Shown in pieces: positions 5,868 through 11,503 of a stretch of 11,503 bases of DNA; the stretch's first letter is position 1, and each line of letters opens with the position of its first letter. Made by a program: the position numbers and the translations under genes. The notes beneath the pieces were generated by a model that had not been told where the DNA came from, did not search any database, and worked only from the letters and a program-made list of their open reading frames with translations. The DNA is from Acidobacteriota bacterium (GTDB taxonomy: Bacteria; Acidobacteriota; Blastocatellia; Pyrinomonadales; Pyrinomonadaceae), in contig JACCYR010000400.1 of the NCBI GenBank assembly GCA_013696385.1, positions 1-11,503 of the forward strand, given 5' to 3'.

Positions 5868-7052
5868 ATGTTCAAACAAAAAGTATTAGCTTTAATTTTA
5901 GCAGGCGGAACAGGCGGACGACTCGGACTTTTGACAGATGAATGCGCCAAACCCGTCATACCTTTTGCCGGATTTTACCATTTGATTGATTTTGCGTTGA
6001 GCAATTGTCTGCACAGCGAAATTTCTGATGTTTGGGTGATTGAACAATACGAACTTCATTCTTTGAACGAGCATTTATCAAACGGCAGACCTTGGAATTT
6101 GGATAGAACTTATGGCGGTTTGCGTGTTTTGCCGCCGTTTGAAAACGACGAAAAATCAAAAGACGAAGGCGGTTTTGCTCACGGAAACGCCGACGCAATT
6201 GTGCGGCATTTGAAATTTATCGAAGATTTCAAACCCGATATTTTAATCGTTTTAAGTTCCGACCACGTTTATAAACTTGATTTTCGTGATGTGATTGAAA
6301 CGCATCTGGAAAAAAAAGCCGCGCTGACAATGGTTACAACTAAAGTTCCGAAAGGCGAATCGGCTTCGCGTTTTGGCGTTGTCGAAGTTAATAAAAATGG
6401 AAGTGTCAGCAATTTTGAGTATAAACCCGACAAGCCGAAAAGCGATTTGATAACGACGGAAGTTTTTGTTTATGACGCGAAAATTTTGCTCGACGCGCTC
6501 AAGCAATTAAGCAAAAAAGACGGCGAATTAAAAGATTATGGCGATGAACTGATTCCCAAGTTTGTCAAGGAAAAAAAGGTTTTTGAGCATCGCCACAACG
6601 GTTACTGGCGCGATGTCGGAACAATCAAAAGCTATTGGCAATCACAGATGGATTTATTGGACGAAAACACGAAATTTGCGTTTGACGATGACGATTGGAC
6701 GATTTTAACGCTTGCCGAGCAACGAGTTCCGGCATTTATTTACCGTTCCGCCAAAATAAATAATTGTTTGATTTCCAATGGCTGCAAGATAAAAGGAAGT
6801 GTCGAACATTCAATTTTAAGCGCAAATGTTTCGATTGAAAAGAACGCCGAAATTAAGGATTCAATAATTTTGCCAAATGCAGTAATAGAAAACGGCGTAA
6901 AATTGGAAAAGGTAATTGTGGACGCGGGCGTAAAAGTGTCGAAAGCAAAAGCGGAAAAGTTTGAAAAGTTAAAAAAGGAAAACAAGAAAGACATTTTTGT
7001 TATCGGTAAACACAAAATCCAATCGCAAAGTGAAGTTGAGAAAAAACAATGA
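5868..7052 (+). CDS. glgC: Glucose-1-phosphate adenylyltransferase, divergent GlgC
   Basis: A 394-aa nucleotidyltransferase that would make ADP-glucose from ATP and glucose-1-phosphate for glycogen or other alpha-glucan synthesis. Seen: the nucleotide loop LAGGTGGRLGLLTDECAKP (11-29), PFAGFYHLIDFALSNCLHS, GNADAI, the metal-binding SSDHVYKLDF, FGVVEV, TTEVFVYD, and GYWRDVGTIKSYWQSQMDLL, which is strongly GlgC-like. The C-terminus (about 300-375) is a left-handed beta-helix of short hexapeptide-like turns. Differences from classical GlgC: GGTGGRL for GGRGTRL, and FEYKP where FVEKP usually contacts glucose-1-phosphate, so Tyr replaces the Glu while Lys is kept. Start: ATG 5868 puts LAGG near residue 11 as in the family; the longer in-frame start at 5820 overlaps the transporter gene. 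No glgA or glgB is adjacent, so a related sugar-nucleotide substrate cannot be excluded. Confidence 0.85.
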   Translation: MFKQKVLALILAGGTGGRLGLLTDECAKPVIPFAGFYHLIDFALSNCLHSEISDVWVIEQYELHSLNEHLSNGRPWNLDRTYGGLRVLPPFENDEKSKDEGGFAHGNADAIVRHLKFIEDFKPDILIVLSSDHVYKLDFRDVIETHLEKKAALTMVTTKVPKGESASRFGVVEVNKNGSVSNFEYKPDKPKSDLITTEVFVYDAKILLDALKQLSKKDGELKDYGDELIPKFVKEKKVFEHRHNGYWRDVGTIKSYWQSQMDLLDENTKFAFDDDDWTILTLAEQRVPAFIYRSAKINNCLISNGCKIKGSVEHSILSANVSIEKNAEIKDSIILPNAVIENGVKLEKVIVDAGVKVSKAKAEKFEKLKKENKKDIFVIGKHKIQSQSEVEKKQ

Positions 7053-7459
7053 GTTACGCTGACAAAGAGATAATCAAACAAATTTTAGATGAATGCAAAA
7101 CGATTGCCGTCGTTGGTTTGTCGTCAAATCCGTATCGTCCTTCAAACGGCGTTGCGTCGTTTATGCAGAAAAAAGGTTATAAAATTATTCCCGTCAATCC
7201 GAATGAAACTTTAGTTTTAGGCGAAAAAGCATACACAAGTCTTTCCGATGTTCCCGAAAAATTTGATTTGGTTGATATTTTTCGCCGTTCCGACGAAGCC
7301 GGAAATGTCGTTGACGAAGCAATCGAACTCGGCGCAAAAGCCGTTTGGCTGCAAGAAGTCGTGATTGACGAAGCAGCGGCAAAACGCGCCGCAGATGCCG
7401 GATTATTAGTCGTAATGGACAGATGCTGGCTGAAAGATTATATAAAATATGGTCAATGA
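7049..7459 (+). CDS. CoA-binding domain protein (YccU type)
   Basis: A 136-aa single-domain Rossmann-fold protein of the CoA_binding_2 family. Seen: IAVVGLSSNPYRPSNGVASF (19-38), GYKIIPVNPNE (43-53), LSDVPEKFDLVDIFRRSDEA, AKAVWLQEVVIDEAAAKRA and the ending VMDRCWLKDY. All are standard blocks of YccU-like proteins, which are related to the N-terminal domain of succinyl-CoA synthetase alpha subunit. The function in cells is poorly defined; family structures bind CoA. Length is normal. The start ATG overlaps the glgC stop (ATGA, 4 bases), and the 3' end overlaps the next gene by 11 bases, so expression is probably coupled. No clear ribosome binding site is needed or seen. Confidence 0.9.
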   Translation: MSYADKEIIKQILDECKTIAVVGLSSNPYRPSNGVASFMQKKGYKIIPVNPNETLVLGEKAYTSLSDVPEKFDLVDIFRRSDEAGNVVDEAIELGAKAVWLQEVVIDEAAAKRAADAGLLVVMDRCWLKDYIKYGQ

Positions 7460-7937
7460 CACAAAAATTAAAGCGATAGTCGTAACCGTCAGCGATTCGC
7501 GCCGCGAAAAGGATGATGTTTCGGGCGTTACTTTAGTCGGATTGTTGTTGGCAATCGGCGCGGAAATTGTTGATAAAATAATTGTTTCCGACGATTTTGA
7601 AGATTTGCGAAACACGCTTTACACGCTGACCGAACGCGAAGATGTGAATTTAATCATTACAACCGGCGGAACGGGTTTTGCGCCGCGCGACAACACGCCA
7701 GAAGCGACACGCGCCATTATCGAAAAAGAAGCAAGTGGTTTGGCGGAAGCGATGCGCTCGGAAACACTGAAAAATACGCCGATGGCAATGCTTTCACGCG
7801 GCGTTTGCGGCATTCGCAACAATACTTTAATAATAAATCTGCCCGGTTCGCCGAAAGGTGTCAGTGAATGTTTCAATGTTATCAAAAATGTTTTGCCGCA
7901 CGCCGCTAGTTTATTAAGCGGAAAGGCGAAACATTGA
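7449..7937 (+). CDS. MogA/MoaB-family molybdenum cofactor biosynthesis protein
   Basis: A 162-aa protein of the MoCF-binding fold. The molybdopterin-binding signature TTGGTGFAPRDNTPEAT is at residues 71-87, and MLSRGVCGIRNNTLIINLPGSPKGV is the standard second block. In the pathway MogA adenylates molybdopterin before molybdenum insertion; MoaB is a close homologue with similar or uncertain activity. At 162 aa it is nearer MoaB in length than E. coli MogA (195), so I do not assign either symbol. It overlaps the CoA-binding gene by 11 bases, which suggests translational coupling. No other Mo-cofactor gene or molybdoenzyme is in the window. Confidence 0.9.
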   Translation: MVNDTKIKAIVVTVSDSRREKDDVSGVTLVGLLLAIGAEIVDKIIVSDDFEDLRNTLYTLTEREDVNLIITTGGTGFAPRDNTPEATRAIIEKEASGLAEAMRSETLKNTPMAMLSRGVCGIRNNTLIINLPGSPKGVSECFNVIKNVLPHAASLLSGKAKH

Positions 7938-7941
7938 ATAT

Positions 7942-8015
7942 CAAATGGAAAATGGAAAATGGAAAATTTGAAAGCAAATGTTCTTCATTATCCGTTATCC
8001 ATTTTCCATTTTGAG
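7942..8015. repeat. Heptamer-built inverted repeat between two plus-strand genes
   Basis: Units CAAATGG, AAAATGG, AAAATGG and AAAATTT (7942-7969) are answered by TTATCCG, TTATCCA, TTTTCCA and TTTTGAG (7988-8015), all in 7-bp phase. CAAATGGAAAATGG (7942-7955) and its near-complement CCATTTTCCATTTTG (8000-8014) form an inverted pair of about 14 bp around a 44-nt middle. The element begins four bases after the MoaB-like stop and ends 20 bases before the next start codon. It may terminate or stabilise the upstream transcript. The close match in build to 666-736 indicates a genome-specific repeat type. Confidence 0.7.
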
Positions 8016-8023
8016 AATTCTGT

Positions 8024-8029
8024 TAAACT
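8024..8029 (+). promoter_or_regulatory. Candidate -10 element with leaderless geometry
   Basis: TAAACT (within GTTAAACT) fits the TAnnnT pattern and ends six bases before ATG 8036, the same spacing as the TATAAA box before the 61-aa gene. The start point would fall at the ATG, and no Shine-Dalgarno sequence is present (CTTGAAAA precedes the ATG). No -35 hexamer is recognisable; the heptamer repeat occupies that position. GTTAAACT recurs at 10773-10780 ahead of the kinase pseudogene. Confidence 0.35.
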
Positions 8030-8035
8030 TGAAAA

Positions 8036-10084
8036 ATGAAGAAACCAAAATCCGCAAATCGTCTAATCAAGGAGACAAGTCCGTATTTGCAGCAACACGC
8101 TCACAATCCGGTTGATTGGTATGCGTGGGGCGAGGAAGCATTTGCTAAGGCGCGAGCTGAAGATAAGCCGGTTTTAATCAGCATCGGTTATTCGGCGTGT
8201 CATTGGTGTCATGTGATGGAACACGAATCGTTTGAGGATGAGGAAACTGCCCGCTTGATGAACGAAAATTTTGTCAATATCAAAGTTGATCTGGAAGAAC
8301 GTCCAGATGTTGACCAGATTTATATGACATTTGTTCAATTAACGAGCGGACACGGCGGTTATCCTTTGAATGTTTTCTTAACGCCAGATAAATTGCCGTT
8401 TTTCGGCGGAACTTATTTTCCGCCCGTTAATCGTTATAATATGCCGAGTTTTCAGCGCGTTTTGTTGAGCATCGCGGAAGCGTGGCGCGAGCGGCGCGAC
8501 GAACTTCTGCATTCGGCAAACGAAGTTTTAGGTGAGATTCGGCGCGTCGGTTTAACGAATGCGCCCGGCGCGGAATTGTCCAAAGACCAATTAGATTCGG
8601 CGTTTCAAAGCTTTGTCAGAACTTTTGACAATGTGAACGGCGGTTTTGGCGGTGCGCCGAAGTTTCCGCCGCCGATGTCTCTGGAATTTCTGTTGCGCTA
8701 TTACAAACGCACGGGAAATGAAAACGTGCTTGAAATGGTCAAAAAAACCTGCACGAAAATGGCGCACGGCGGAATATACGACCAACTCGGTGGCGGTTTT
8801 CATCGCTACACGGTTGATGCGATTTGGCTTACGCCGCATTTTGAGAAAATGCTTTACGATAACGCGCAGCTGGCGAGAATTTATCTGCATCTTTTTCAGG
8901 TAACGAAAGACGAATTTTACAAACGCATAGCGGTTGAAACGCTTGAATATGTTAGGCGCGAAATGCTTGACGCGAAGGGCGGATTTTATACGGCGCAAGA
9001 TGCCGACAGCGAAGGCGTAGAAGGTAAATTTTTTGTTTGGACACCGGAAGAAGTTGTCGAAATTTTAGGCGACGCGGACGCGCAGATTTTTAATTTTTAC
9101 TATGACGTTTCCGAACAAGGCAATTTTGAAGAAAAAAACATCTTGAATGTCAAAAATTCAATTGCCGAAACCGCCGAAGCGTTAAAAATTTCCGCAGAAA
9201 AATTAAAGGAAGTTTTAGAATGCGGCAGAGAAAAACTCTTCACGACGCGAGAAAAACGGATAAAACCTTTCCGCGACGAAAAAGTTTTGACGGCTTGGAA
9301 CGGTTTGATGCTGGCGACTTTTTCGGAAGCTGGGGCGATTATCGAAAATCAAGATTATCTCGAAATTGCGCGAAAAAACGCTGATTTTATTTTGGAAAAT
9401 CTGCAAAAAGACGGCTATCTTTTGCGAAGCTGGAAAGACGGCGAAGCAAAATTAAATGCTTATCTAGAAGATTACGCAAATTTCGCCGATGGTTTAATCG
9501 AGCTTTTTCAGGTTTCGGGCGAGGTTAAATATCTGAAAGAAGCAAAACGGCTTGCCGATGTTCTGATAACGGAATTTTGGGACGACGAAGGCGGCGCGTT
9601 TTTCTTTACGGCAAGCAACCACGAGGAATTGCTTGTTCGTTCCAAAGATTTTTATGACAACGCCATGCCTTCGGGAAATTCAGCGGCGGTAGATGTTTTG
9701 CTGAAACTGGCGCATCTACTGGGTGAAGAAAATTATAGGCGTTTTGCCGTAACGATTTTGCGTCTGGTTGCGCCGCAAATCAAGCGTTACCCGCAAGCCT
9801 TCGGCAGAAGTTTATCGGTGCTAGAGTTTTATCTCAATCCGACAAAGGAAATTGTCATTTTAGGCGATAAGGGCAATGAACTCGAAAGAGAAGTTTGGAA
9901 TACATTTTTGCCGAATAAGGTTTTGGTTTTAGCGGAAAATGCCGAAGAAAATGCTGAGTTTATTCCGCTTCTGCAGGAAAGAAAAATGATTGACGAAAAG
10001 CCGACGGCATATGTTTGCGAAAATTTCACTTGTCAGAAACCCGTTACTACAATTGAAGAATTAAGAGGACAAATCTCGAAATAA
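8036..10084 (+). CDS. Thioredoxin-domain protein of the YyaL/SSP411 family (DUF255)
   Basis: A 682-aa protein, close to the usual size of this family. The N-terminal thioredoxin-like domain (about 1-165) begins with the family signature [21 protein letters not shown] and carries the redox-like motif CHWCHVM with Cys55 and Cys58. It continues through [19 protein letters not shown] sequence ([16 protein letters not shown] here) and [12 protein letters not shown], where Trp is usual in place of Tyr. The remainder (about 180-660) is an alpha/alpha-barrel-like domain resembling N-acylglucosamine 2-epimerases, with [50 protein letters not shown] and [15 protein letters not shown]. No signal peptide is present, so it is cytoplasmic. 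The reaction is unknown for the family; a sugar-modifying or redox role has been suggested from the domains. It converges on the lipoprotein-like gene. Confidence 0.92.
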   Translation: MKKPKSANRLIKETSPYLQQHAHNPVDWYAWGEEAFAKARAEDKPVLISIGYSACHWCHVMEHESFEDEETARLMNENFVNIKVDLEERPDVDQIYMTFVQLTSGHGGYPLNVFLTPDKLPFFGGTYFPPVNRYNMPSFQRVLLSIAEAWRERRDELLHSANEVLGEIRRVGLTNAPGAELSKDQLDSAFQSFVRTFDNVNGGFGGAPKFPPPMSLEFLLRYYKRTGNENVLEMVKKTCTKMAHGGIYDQLGGGFHRYTVDAIWLTPHFEKMLYDNAQLARIYLHLFQVTKDEFYKRIAVETLEYVRREMLDAKGGFYTAQDADSEGVEGKFFVWTPEEVVEILGDADAQIFNFYYDVSEQGNFEEKNILNVKNSIAETAEALKISAEKLKEVLECGREKLFTTREKRIKPFRDEKVLTAWNGLMLATFSEAGAIIENQDYLEIARKNADFILENLQKDGYLLRSWKDGEAKLNAYLEDYANFADGLIELFQVSGEVKYLKEAKRLADVLITEFWDDEGGAFFFTASNHEELLVRSKDFYDNAMPSGNSAAVDVLLKLAHLLGEENYRRFAVTILRLVAPQIKRYPQAFGRSLSVLEFYLNPTKEIVILGDKGNELEREVWNTFLPNKVLVLAENAEENAEFIPLLQERKMIDEKPTAYVCENFTCQKPVTTIEELRGQISK

Positions 10085-10102
10085 ATCTCTTTTAAAATAA
10101 AA

Positions 10103-10133
10103 GAAACACACTGTTTCTAACCGAGTGTGTTTC
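10103..10133. terminator. Bidirectional hairpin terminator between convergent genes
   Basis: GAAACACACT (10103-10112) and AGTGTGTTTC (10124-10133) form a perfect 10-bp stem around an 11-nt loop. It lies 18 bases after the YyaL-type stop and 23 bases after the stop of the minus-strand gene at 10157. In the minus direction the stem is followed by a T-rich run (TTTTATTTTAAAA), a good intrinsic terminator. In the plus direction the following bases are A-rich, so termination there would be weaker or would rely on other factors. Confidence 0.75.
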
Positions 10134-10156
10134 GAAAAACTAATAAAGTAATAAAA

Positions 10157-10450
10157 TTACGGACGGTTTCCGTTCATCATCCTATTTCCGTTCGTCATTC
10201 TATTATCATTCATCATTCTATTATCATTCATCATTCTGTTTCCGTTCATTGAACTTGAATTCATTGAATTTGAATTCATTGAACTTGAATTCATTGAATT
10301 TGAATTCATCATCGGCGTTGACATATTTGAATTCATCGCCATATTTGAATTCATCCTATTAACATTTACATTAACATTAGATGTCGGTTCACAAGCCATA
10401 CCTAAAGCACCTATTGCTAAAACTGCTGAAAGAGCTAAAGTCTTTTTCAT
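10157..10450 (-). CDS. Asn/Met-rich repeat lipoprotein-like protein
   Basis: A 97-aa protein: signal sequence MKKTLALSAVLAIGALGMAC with the only Cys at residue 20, in a plausible but non-ideal lipobox (GMAC). The 77 residues after the Cys hold 24 Asn and 17 Met, more than half the total. A spacer of NVNVNVN type (25-31) leads to 5-residue repeats of the form MNSNS/MNSSS (48-67) and then 6-residue repeats of the form MNDNRM/MNGNRM (68-96). There is no folded domain. It probably sits as a disordered tail on the membrane surface. Dense Met suggests possible copper or silver binding or oxidant scavenging, but this is only inference. AGGAG lies 12 bases before the ATG, a long spacing. A near-consensus promoter and a terminator flank the gene, which supports real expression. 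I do not recognise a named family. Confidence 0.75.
   Translation of the reverse strand: MKKTLALSAVLAIGALGMACEPTSNVNVNVNRMNSNMAMNSNMSTPMMNSNSMNSSSMNSNSMNSSSMNGNRMMNDNRMMNDNRMTNGNRMMNGNRP
10163..10249 (-). repeat. 18-bp coding tandem repeat
   Basis: Nearly five units of 18 bp encode the six-residue pattern M-N-D/G-N-R-M at the C-terminus of the lipoprotein-like protein (residues 68-96). The plus strand shows this as recurring ATCATTCATCATTCTATT-like blocks. Units differ at a few bases, mostly swapping Asp and Gly codons. The array is likely to expand and contract by slippage in whole codons. Confidence 0.7.
10250..10309 (-). repeat. 15-bp coding tandem repeat with regular GAATTC palindromes
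   Basis: Four 15-bp units encode MNSNS, MNSSS, MNSNS, MNSSS (residues 48-67), so a 30-bp higher-order unit is duplicated. GAATTC occurs at 10257, 10272, 10287 and 10302, exactly 15 bp apart, with two more at 10329 and 10347. The alternate units differ by Asn versus Ser (AAC/AAT against AGT/AGC-like changes, seen as TTTGAATTC versus CTTGAATTC). Confidence 0.7.
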
Positions 10451-10499
10451 TTTATTTATATTCTCCTGTCTTCTTCAAAGATTAAATTTATTTTTGCCA

Positions 10500-10546
10500 A
10501 CTGCTTTTTTTGAGCAGTCGTGTTCCAATCACTTTTTATCGGAACA
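10500..10546 (-). promoter_or_regulatory. Predicted 5' leader with two stem-loops
   Basis: Read on the minus strand, TGTTCC (10546-10541) pairs with GGAACA (10526-10521) around a 14-nt loop. Two bases later ACTGCT (10518-10513) pairs with AGCAGT (10505-10500) around a 7-nt loop. The predicted start point of the upstream promoter is about 10546, so the first stem would sit at the very 5' end of the mRNA. CCAAT (10525-10529) and ATTGG (10546-10550) could form an alternative pairing. It does not match a riboswitch class I know; a 5' stabilising or thermally sensitive leader is possible. Confidence 0.45.
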
Positions 10547-10552
10547 TTGGAC

Positions 10553-10581
10553 AATATAGAATTCTGGCTTACTTTAGTCAA
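10553..10581 (-). promoter_or_regulatory. Sigma70-type promoter of the Asn/Met-rich lipoprotein gene
   Basis: On the minus strand TTGACT (10581-10576), a spacer of exactly 17 bases, then TATATT (10558-10553). It matches the housekeeping consensus at 10 of 12 positions with optimal spacing, the clearest promoter in the window. Start near 10546 gives a leader of about 96 nt. Confidence 0.75.
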
Positions 10582-10812
10582 CCTAAAAATGATAAAAACA
10601 CACGGTTTTGAAAAAAAAATACGATAAATTTTTATTGATTTTATTAAAAGATAAATAAATGTTGGCTGAACAAAAATAATTTGTAAAAAATACTTAATCC
10701 AAACTCAGGTTAAATTAATAAAAATTTTACATCATTTACAAATCTTAACTAAACTTTTTTTCCGCATTCTACGTTAAACTAATGGAAGACTTTTAAAATT
10801 AGGTTGTAATTT
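10582..10812. other. AT-rich gene-free spacer between divergent genes
   Basis: This is the remainder of the 362-base gap (10451-10812) between the divergent lipoprotein-like gene and the kinase pseudogene. The gap's left part holds the leader and promoter described separately. This part is very AT-rich, with long A and T runs and no credible ORF. The only motif noted for the plus strand is GTTAAACT at 10773-10780, which contains TAAACT 32 bases before the pseudogene ATG; no -35 box accompanies it. A weak AAAAC/GTTTT stem lies at 10595-10609. Confidence 0.5.
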
Positions 10813-11503
10813 ATGCTTTCAGGAACAAAACTTGGACGTTACGAGATTCGCCAAAAAATTGGGACGGGCGGAATGGGCGAGGTTTTTTTGGCGCATGATT
10901 CTCAACTTAACCGCAACGTCGCGCTGAAAGTTTTGCTTGCCGAAAAAATCCGGTGCAGTTAAGTGATGAATCAAACGGCGGCGACTTTAAACCGCAATTG
11001 AGCAGCGACGGTCAAACCGTTCTATTTATGCGGCAAAGTAAAAACGGCGGAAAATCTGTCTTGATGAAAGTTTCCACGGGCGGCGGCGAGGTAAAATCGC
11101 TTTTGCCCGAAAATGAGTTTTCGCAAATGCTGCCGAAAATATCTTTTGACGGAAAACGCATTGCATATTTTTCGTTTAAGTTTGATGAGCAAACCTTGGC
11201 ACTGCAAAATAAACTAATGATTTGCGCGTTTGACGGCAAGGAAATCGGGAAAGTAGAAAAAGAAATACAAACCAGTTTGGGCAAAAATTTTGCTTGGTCA
11301 CCCGACGGCAAATCACTCACTTTTATCAATTCCGAAGGAACGCTGAATTTATGGAATTACCTGCTTGACGAAAGCAAACCGAAACCACTAACAGATTTTA
11401 ATTCGGGCAAAATTATCGATTTCTCTTGGTCAAGCGACGGAAAAAAACTCTTTATCGTGCGCGGCATCGTCAACAGCGATTTGGTTTTGATAAAGGGTAA
11501 TGC
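10813..11503 (+). pseudogene. Internally deleted Ser/Thr kinase fused out of frame to a TolB/WD40-like propeller
   Basis: The first 49 codons read [20 protein letters not shown], then MGEVFLAHD and [12 protein letters not shown]. This is the start of a Hanks-type protein kinase with its glycine loop (16-25) and ATP-binding Lys39. The frame then ends at TAA (10960-10962). From about 10950 a different frame is open to the window edge, and its translation is beta-propeller sequence: FKPQLSSDGQTVLFMRQ, ISFDGKRIAYFSF, FAWSPDGKSLTFINSEG, FSWSSDGKKLFIVRG. These four strands are typical of TolB/WD40-like (PD40) blades found C-terminal to such kinases in Acidobacteriota. All of the kinase after the beta-3 strand (the HRD, DFG and APE motifs) and probably a membrane segment and the first blades are absent. 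This is an internal deletion with a frame change, not a simple frameshift. The 3' end lies beyond the window. Confidence 0.85.

Noticed and set aside
8591..8998. Minus-strand 135-aa ORF inside the YyaL-type gene
   Set aside because: Arg/Lys-rich antisense translation of a well-conserved coding region; no ribosome binding site or family resemblance.
10163..10309. CRISPR-like array from regular repeats
   Set aside because: The 15- and 18-bp units are contiguous without unique spacers and lie in frame inside a lipoprotein-like gene.
10500..10546. Known riboswitch class in the lipoprotein leader
   Set aside because: The two short stems do not match the conserved cores of riboswitches I know, and the downstream gene offers no ligand clue. 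Kept only as a structured leader.
10813..10965. Single-base sequencing error explaining the broken kinase
   Set aside because: Restoring the frame cannot recover the missing kinase catalytic loop, DFG and APE segments. The sequence jumps from the beta-3 strand to propeller sequence, so a deletion or chimera is required.
11012..11329. Minus-strand 105-aa ORF opposite the propeller remnant
   Set aside because: Antisense to clear PD40-like blade sequence, with no recognisable motif.

Overview
The window is a stretch of a moderately AT-rich bacterial chromosome carrying metabolic, cell-envelope and lineage-specific genes. The best taxonomic clue is the broken gene at the right end. It begins like an N-terminal Ser/Thr kinase (LGRYEI...[13 protein letters not shown]) and ends in a TolB/WD40-like beta-propeller, an architecture greatly expanded in Acidobacteriota, especially Blastocatellia/Pyrinomonadaceae. 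The Asn/Met-rich lipoprotein-like protein and the carboxypeptidase-regulatory-like secreted protein fit that picture. This placement is inference; no rRNA or marker gene is present.

Left part (1-740): the C-terminal end of a dienelactone hydrolase-like enzyme, then a small conserved protein (DUF6941-like). This converges on a minus-strand operon across a heptamer-based inverted repeat. The minus-strand operon (3619 down to 740) has four closely packed genes: a UDP-glucuronate decarboxylase, a small coiled-coil protein, a second NAD-dependent sugar-nucleotide epimerase/dehydratase, and a secreted two-domain carboxypeptidase-regulatory-like protein. A near-consensus promoter (TTTACA-16-TATAAT) precedes it. 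The theme is nucleotide-sugar supply for envelope or exopolysaccharide glycans.

Middle part (3785-7937): a secreted HAD-family class C acid phosphatase (minus) is divergent from a 61-residue charged/Tyr-rich orphan (plus). Their -10 elements overlap within the 53-bp spacer. Then comes a plus-strand run: an EamA/DMT transporter, a divergent glucose-1-phosphate adenylyltransferase (glgC), a CoA-binding protein and a MogA/MoaB molybdenum cofactor protein. The last three overlap by a few bases. A heptanucleotide inverted-repeat element separates this run from a 682-aa YyaL/SSP411-type thioredoxin-domain protein.

Right part (10085-11503): a hairpin terminator sits between the convergent YyaL-type gene and a 97-aa Asn/Met-rich lipoprotein-like gene. 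The latter has a near-consensus promoter (TTGACT-17-TATATT) and a predicted leader with two stem-loops. A 362-bp AT-rich gap follows, then the kinase/beta-propeller pseudogene, in which the kinase domain is cut off just after the ATP-binding lysine and joined out of frame to the propeller.

Most worth a second look are the degenerate 7-bp tandem repeats that sit directly after stop codons and form inverted pairs, the internally deleted kinase gene, the repeat-built lipoprotein with its structured leader, and promoters placed so close to start codons that leaderless mRNAs are predicted. I found no defence system, mobile element, CRISPR array or RNA gene.
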